A DNA stretch of 64,000 nucleotides from an uncultured Williamsia sp. (lineage in GTDB: Bacteria > Actinomycetota > Actinomycetes > Mycobacteriales > Mycobacteriaceae): the NCBI RefSeq assembly GCF_947494875.1, contig NZ_CANLWM010000001.1, positions 868,001 to 932,000 on the forward strand, read 5' to 3'. A model generated the notes under the pieces. The model was not told where the DNA came from, made no database searches, and was given only the letters and a program-made list of their open reading frames with translations. The position numbers were made by a program, and so were the translations under genes. Positions 60,874 through 64,000 of the stretch are shown here, piece after piece (position 1 is the stretch's first letter; each line of letters starts with the position of its first letter).

Positions 60874-63800
60874 TTGAACTATTTCGTCAACCAGTTGCTG
60901 CGCATCCGCCGCCGCTGGTACATAGTGGTGGCCATCACGCTGGTCACAGTCCTGGGAGCATTCGTCGCCGGTGTCGGTGACCGCACCACGTACTCCGCCA
61001 AGGCTGCGTTGTCGGCCAGTTCTCCGACGTCGGAGAACACGCCGTACGCGCTGGCACTGGCCTACATCTACCTGTTCAACGATCCTTCATTCCAGGACGC
61101 GCTGAACCGGAAGGCCAAGGTGCCGGCGGGGGTCACGAGCACCGCCGAGCCGGCCACGGTGGGCAGCATCTTCTACATCGACGCGACCGCCTCGACACCG
61201 GAGGCCGCTCGGTCCGCCGCGTCGGCGCTCGCGACCACGTTCCGCACCGAGATCAACGGTGCGCTCGAGGACGCCAAGAAGCAGACCATCACCTCCGTCG
61301 AGGCGCCGTTCGAGGAGCGCTACGCGCAGCGCCTCGAGGTGCCCGGCGACGAGCGTGCGAATCTGCAGGAGCAGATCAACACGATCAACGCGAACACCAA
61401 CGGGATGATCAACTCCGTCGGTCTCGACTCCGCCGTGACCGCGTCGGCGCCCCAACGGGGTACGACGCTGCTCACCGCGCTCGGTGGCGGTCTCGTCGTC
61501 GGTCTGCTCATGGCGCTCGGTGTCGACATCGCGTCGCGTCGTGTCCGCAGCGGCTTCGACGTCACCGACAAGACCGCCTACACCACCGCTCTGGTCGTGG
61601 CCGATCCCGACGACGGCAACGGCTCCGCCCGGGCGGCCGATCTTCAGCACCTGTCTAACCGCGTGATGTCGGGGTCGGACAGCCGTCCGCACGTGATCGC
61701 CGTCGTCGCAGCGCAATCGGGAGCGTCCGCCGCGGCGCGTCAGCTCGCCGAGACGATGGCGTCCGCGCTGGGGACCGCCGAGGTGCCCGCACTGCTCGTC
61801 CGTACCGATGCGCGGCGATCGGTCGGGGCGCCGGCATCGCGGGGCTTCGTCGACGCGCTCGTCGACGCCGACCTCGACCTCGCCGAGGTGATGTCCGCGG
61901 AGTCCGGCGGTGTCTGCACGATCGACGTCGGCAACCGGGTCCTCGACCCCATCGGTGTCATCACCCGCACCAGCGTCGCGCGCTTCCTCGACGCCGCCCG
62001 CAAGCAGGCCGAGGTCGTGCTGCTCGAGGCGCCGATCATCGTGGAGTCCCCGGAGGCACAGATCATCTGCGCCCAGGCCGACGTCGTCATCACCGTCGTC
62101 GACCCGGCGACCGCCACGGTGTCCGACGTCTCCGACACCTACCGGCTGCTGGCCGAGGTTCGGGCACAGATCGGTCCGGCCGTGGTCATGTCCGCGCCGC
62201 CCGTCCGCGCACCCGTGATCCCCGCGCGACTCACGCAGGTCCTCACCGACGAGATCGAGGACACCGACGTGACCCCGCGCGACCACGAGCCCGACGAGGT
62301 GGTCACCGACCACTCCGTCGCAGTCGTCGACGACGCGGTCGAGACCGCCACGGCCGCAGACGTTCCCGGACGCAGCGACACAGCGACCGAGATCGACGAC
62401 GCTGCCGAGACCGAGGACATGGACCAGTCGGTCGACGCAGACCATGAGGACGCCGAGCCGGTCCATGACATCGACGAGGCCGTGGCCGAGGAGCCCGAGA
62501 CCGTCGAGGCCGTGGCAGACGAGGCCGCAGCGCTCGACGCGACCGACGCCGGGGAGGGCGACGCGTCGCAGACCGAGACGACCACGGAGGCGGGGGACAT
62601 GGACGAGGCGGCCGAGACCGTGACGCAGCAGGATCCGGTCCCTACGCCACCTGCGCCGCCGCGTCCCGCGCTGCGGTCGGTGGCGACCACCCCGCCGGCC
62701 GAGACGGCGATCAGCAAGGCGATCCGTCGGGCGAACCGGTGGCGCCAGGAGTCGGCGGCACGGCGTACGCCGCCCACCCCGAGGCCTCGGGTCACGCCCC
62801 AGGTCGCCCCGACCGTCGCACCGCGCGATGACATGCAGCCGCACGGCGACGTCGAGGAGGAGTTCCTGCCTTACCGCTCGCTGCGCGCGCCGATCGTGGA
62901 GCCGGAGCCCGCCGCCGAGGCGACGTCGCACGCCGAGCCCGCCGCCGAGGTCGAGTCCGAGCCCGTCGCTGAGCTCGAGCCCGTCGCCGAGGTGACGCCG
63001 GAGCCGGAGGTCGAACCGGTCGCCGAGGTCGAGCTTGAGCTCGCAGCGGAGGTGACGCCCGAACCGACTGTGGAAGTCGAGCCGGAGCCCGTCGCCGAAG
63101 TCGAGCCGGAGGTCGTCGACGAGGTCGAGCCGGAGCCGGAGCCCGTCGCTCAGGTCGAGTCGGAGCCGGTCGCCGAGGTCGAGCCCGAGCCGGTCTCCGA
63201 GGTCGAGCCCGAGCCGTTGCCGACGCCGATCGTCGAGGCGCCGGATGCGCCGCTCGTGCCCGCGTCGGCAGGGGAGGACGCCGTCCCGACCGACCAGTTC
63301 CCGGCCATGGGTCCGGTGGTCGGTCAGGTCGACCCGTTCGCACTCGAGCGTCATGCCGCAGCCAAGCGGGCCGCACACGAGGAGTTCCTCCGGGAGCAGG
63401 TCGTGCGGCAGCGGTGGGAGCGTGAGCTCGTCGCGCGCCGCCAGTGGGTGCACGACCAGCAGGTGCGTGAGCAGGAAGCCCGCGATCGTCGCGCGCAGGA
63501 GGAACTGGAACGTCGAGCGGCGATCCAGGAGCGACTGGCCCGCCAGCAGCGTGCGCGGGAGGAAGCTGCCCGCGAGGAGGCACGCCGTCGCGAACACGAG
63601 CTGGCCGAACGGGAGCGCGTCGAACGTCTGGAACGCGAGCGCATCGCCCGCGAGCGTGCCGAACTCCTCCAGCTCGAGCGCATCGAGCGTGCCAGAGCTG
63701 CGCACCTCGAACGCGAGCGCGCCGCCCGCGCCGAGGCCGCCCGGCGTCGACTGGCCGAGGAACAGCGTCAGCGCGAGGAGCGCGCCGCCGTCGAGCGCGC

Positions 63801-64000
63801 CGTCGCGGCTCGACTCACGGAGGAACGCCTCGCCGCCCAGCGTCTCGAGGAGGAACGCCGCGAGATCGAGCGCCAACTCGAGGCCGAGCGCGTCGCCCGT
63901 GAGCAGGCGGAGCGGGAGCTCGCCCTGCAGCAGCAGGTCGCACGGGAGCGCATGGCGCAGGATCAGTGGGCGCAGTACCGCCTCGCGCAGGAGCGCTGGC
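60874..64000 (+). CDS. Wzz-like polysaccharide co-polymerase with degenerate kinase-like domain and long acidic/charged extension (3' truncated)
   Basis: TTG 60874 follows AAGGGGGG. Helix 1 (about 15-33) and helix 2 (about 200-220) enclose an extracytoplasmic domain, as in Wzz/CapA chain-length proteins. Residues 230-450 resemble the BY-kinase/MinD-like domain, but the Walker A site reads AAQSGASAAARQ, lacking GKT/S. About 460-800 is acidic and disordered with repeats of EPVAEVEPE type. From about 820 to the window end is a continuous Glu/Arg/Ala helix (RERAELLQLERIERARAAHL type). The gene runs off the window after at least 1042 codons. Confidence 0.85.
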   Translation, partial: MNYFVNQLLRIRRRWYIVVAITLVTVLGAFVAGVGDRTTYSAKAALSASSPTSENTPYALALAYIYLFNDPSFQDALNRKAKVPAGVTSTAEPATVGSIFYIDATASTPEAARSAASALATTFRTEINGALEDAKKQTITSVEAPFEERYAQRLEVPGDERANLQEQINTINANTNGMINSVGLDSAVTASAPQRGTTLLTALGGGLVVGLLMALGVDIASRRVRSGFDVTDKTAYTTALVVADPDDGNGSARAADLQHLSNRVMSGSDSRPHVIAVVAAQSGASAAARQLAETMASALGTAEVPALLVRTDARRSVGAPASRGFVDALVDADLDLAEVMSAESGGVCTIDVGNRVLDPIGVITRTSVARFLDAARKQAEVVLLEAPIIVESPEAQIICAQADVVITVVDPATATVSDVSDTYRLLAEVRAQIGPAVVMSAPPVRAPVIPARLTQVLTDEIEDTDVTPRDHEPDEVVTDHSVAVVDDAVETATAADVPGRSDTATEIDDAAETEDMDQSVDADHEDAEPVHDIDEAVAEEPETVEAVADEAAALDATDAGEGDASQTETTTEAGDMDEAAETVTQQDPVPTPPAPPRPALRSVATTPPAETAISKAIRRANRWRQESAARRTPPTPRPRVTPQVAPTVAPRDDMQPHGDVEEEFLPYRSLRAPIVEPEPAAEATSHAEPAAEVESEPVAELEPVAEVTPEPEVEPVAEVELELAAEVTPEPTVEVEPEPVAEVEPEVVDEVEPEPEPVAQVESEPVAEVEPEPVSEVEPEPLPTPIVEAPDAPLVPASAGEDAVPTDQFPAMGPVVGQVDPFALERHAAAKRAAHEEFLREQVVRQRWERELVARRQWVHDQQVREQEARDRRAQEELERRAAIQERLARQQRAREEAAREEARRREHELAERERVERLERERIARERAELLQLERIERARAAHLERERAARAEAARRRLAEEQRQREERAAVERAVAARLTEERLAAQRLEEERREIERQLEAERVAREQAERELALQQQVARERMAQDQWAQYRLAQERW

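Noticed and set aside
61087-63876. 929-codon antisense ORF opposite the Wzz-like gene
   Set aside because: The composition (Leu/Gly/Asp/Arg runs such as LDLGDRLGL) is the mirror of the GAG/GTC-rich repeats on the plus strand. The plus-strand frame has two membrane helices, a strong ribosome site and a promoter.

Overview
The window is a very GC-rich stretch of a mycolic-acid-containing actinobacterium (order Mycobacteriales, most like Gordonia or Williamsia). The evidence is gene content: a FadE5-type acyl-CoA dehydrogenase, an antigen-85-like mycolyltransferase, an EphD-type hydrolase/SDR fusion, a WS/DGAT acyltransferase, a DUF4185 secreted protein, F420-type PPOX proteins, the tRNA-Gly/dcd/udgA block known from mycobacteria, and frequent GTG/TTG starts with ATGA or GTGA gene overlaps. 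All family calls come from reading translations and motifs; no search was run.

Layout. 1-9.9 kb: end of an ABC ATPase gene, an alpha/beta hydrolase, an oxidoreductase and a LysR regulator, a decayed PPOX gene, fadE5, a feoA-feoB-nifU-like iron operon with a candidate IdeR/DtxR box, and endonuclease IV. 10-24 kb: lipid and envelope genes (WS/DGAT, GMC oxidoreductase, hydrolases, PAP2-type enzyme, DUF4185 protein, DMT exporter, ATP-grasp enzyme, an MFS-thioesterase-hydrolase operon, YibE/F protein). 24-28.7 kb: a DUF559 nuclease-like gene flanked by two related palindromic repeats, small genes, an aldo/keto reductase-SRPBCC-YnfA operon and the Ag85-like enzyme. 29-36.4 kb: a secreted glycosidase with a Ser/Thr tail, dctA divergent from a CitA/CitB-like two-component system with a CRP/GlxR-type palindrome between them, a 19-bp-phased repeat array, and a secreted lipase.

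36.5-39.1 kb is a small integrative element in the 3' half of tRNA-Gly(CCC). It is bounded by a 44-bp perfect direct repeat and carries a broken tyrosine integrase and one DUF262 (restriction/defence-type) gene. 39.1-43 kb holds a PHP protein, dcd, udgA and a MerR regulator. 43-55 kb has two modules of similar design (hydrolase + SDR + diiron-type helical protein + flavin/iron-sulfur redox enzyme), a TetR-MFS pair with twin palindromic operators, and an Hsp70-like membrane protein.

54.9-58.9 kb is the most striking region. An M-box (ykoK-type) Mg2+ riboswitch leads a tightly overlapping operon of mgtC, a soluble protein that combines a PRC-barrel-like segment, an MgtE N domain and CBS repeats with no membrane part, and an Nramp-fold permease lacking the usual metal-binding Met and Asn. 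This looks like a split Mg2+ system in which an MgtE-type sensor is paired with an Nramp-type channel. The window ends with a lipoprotein of unrecognised family and a Wzz-like polysaccharide co-polymerase with a degenerate kinase-like domain, acidic EP-rich repeats and a long charged helix, cut by the window edge.
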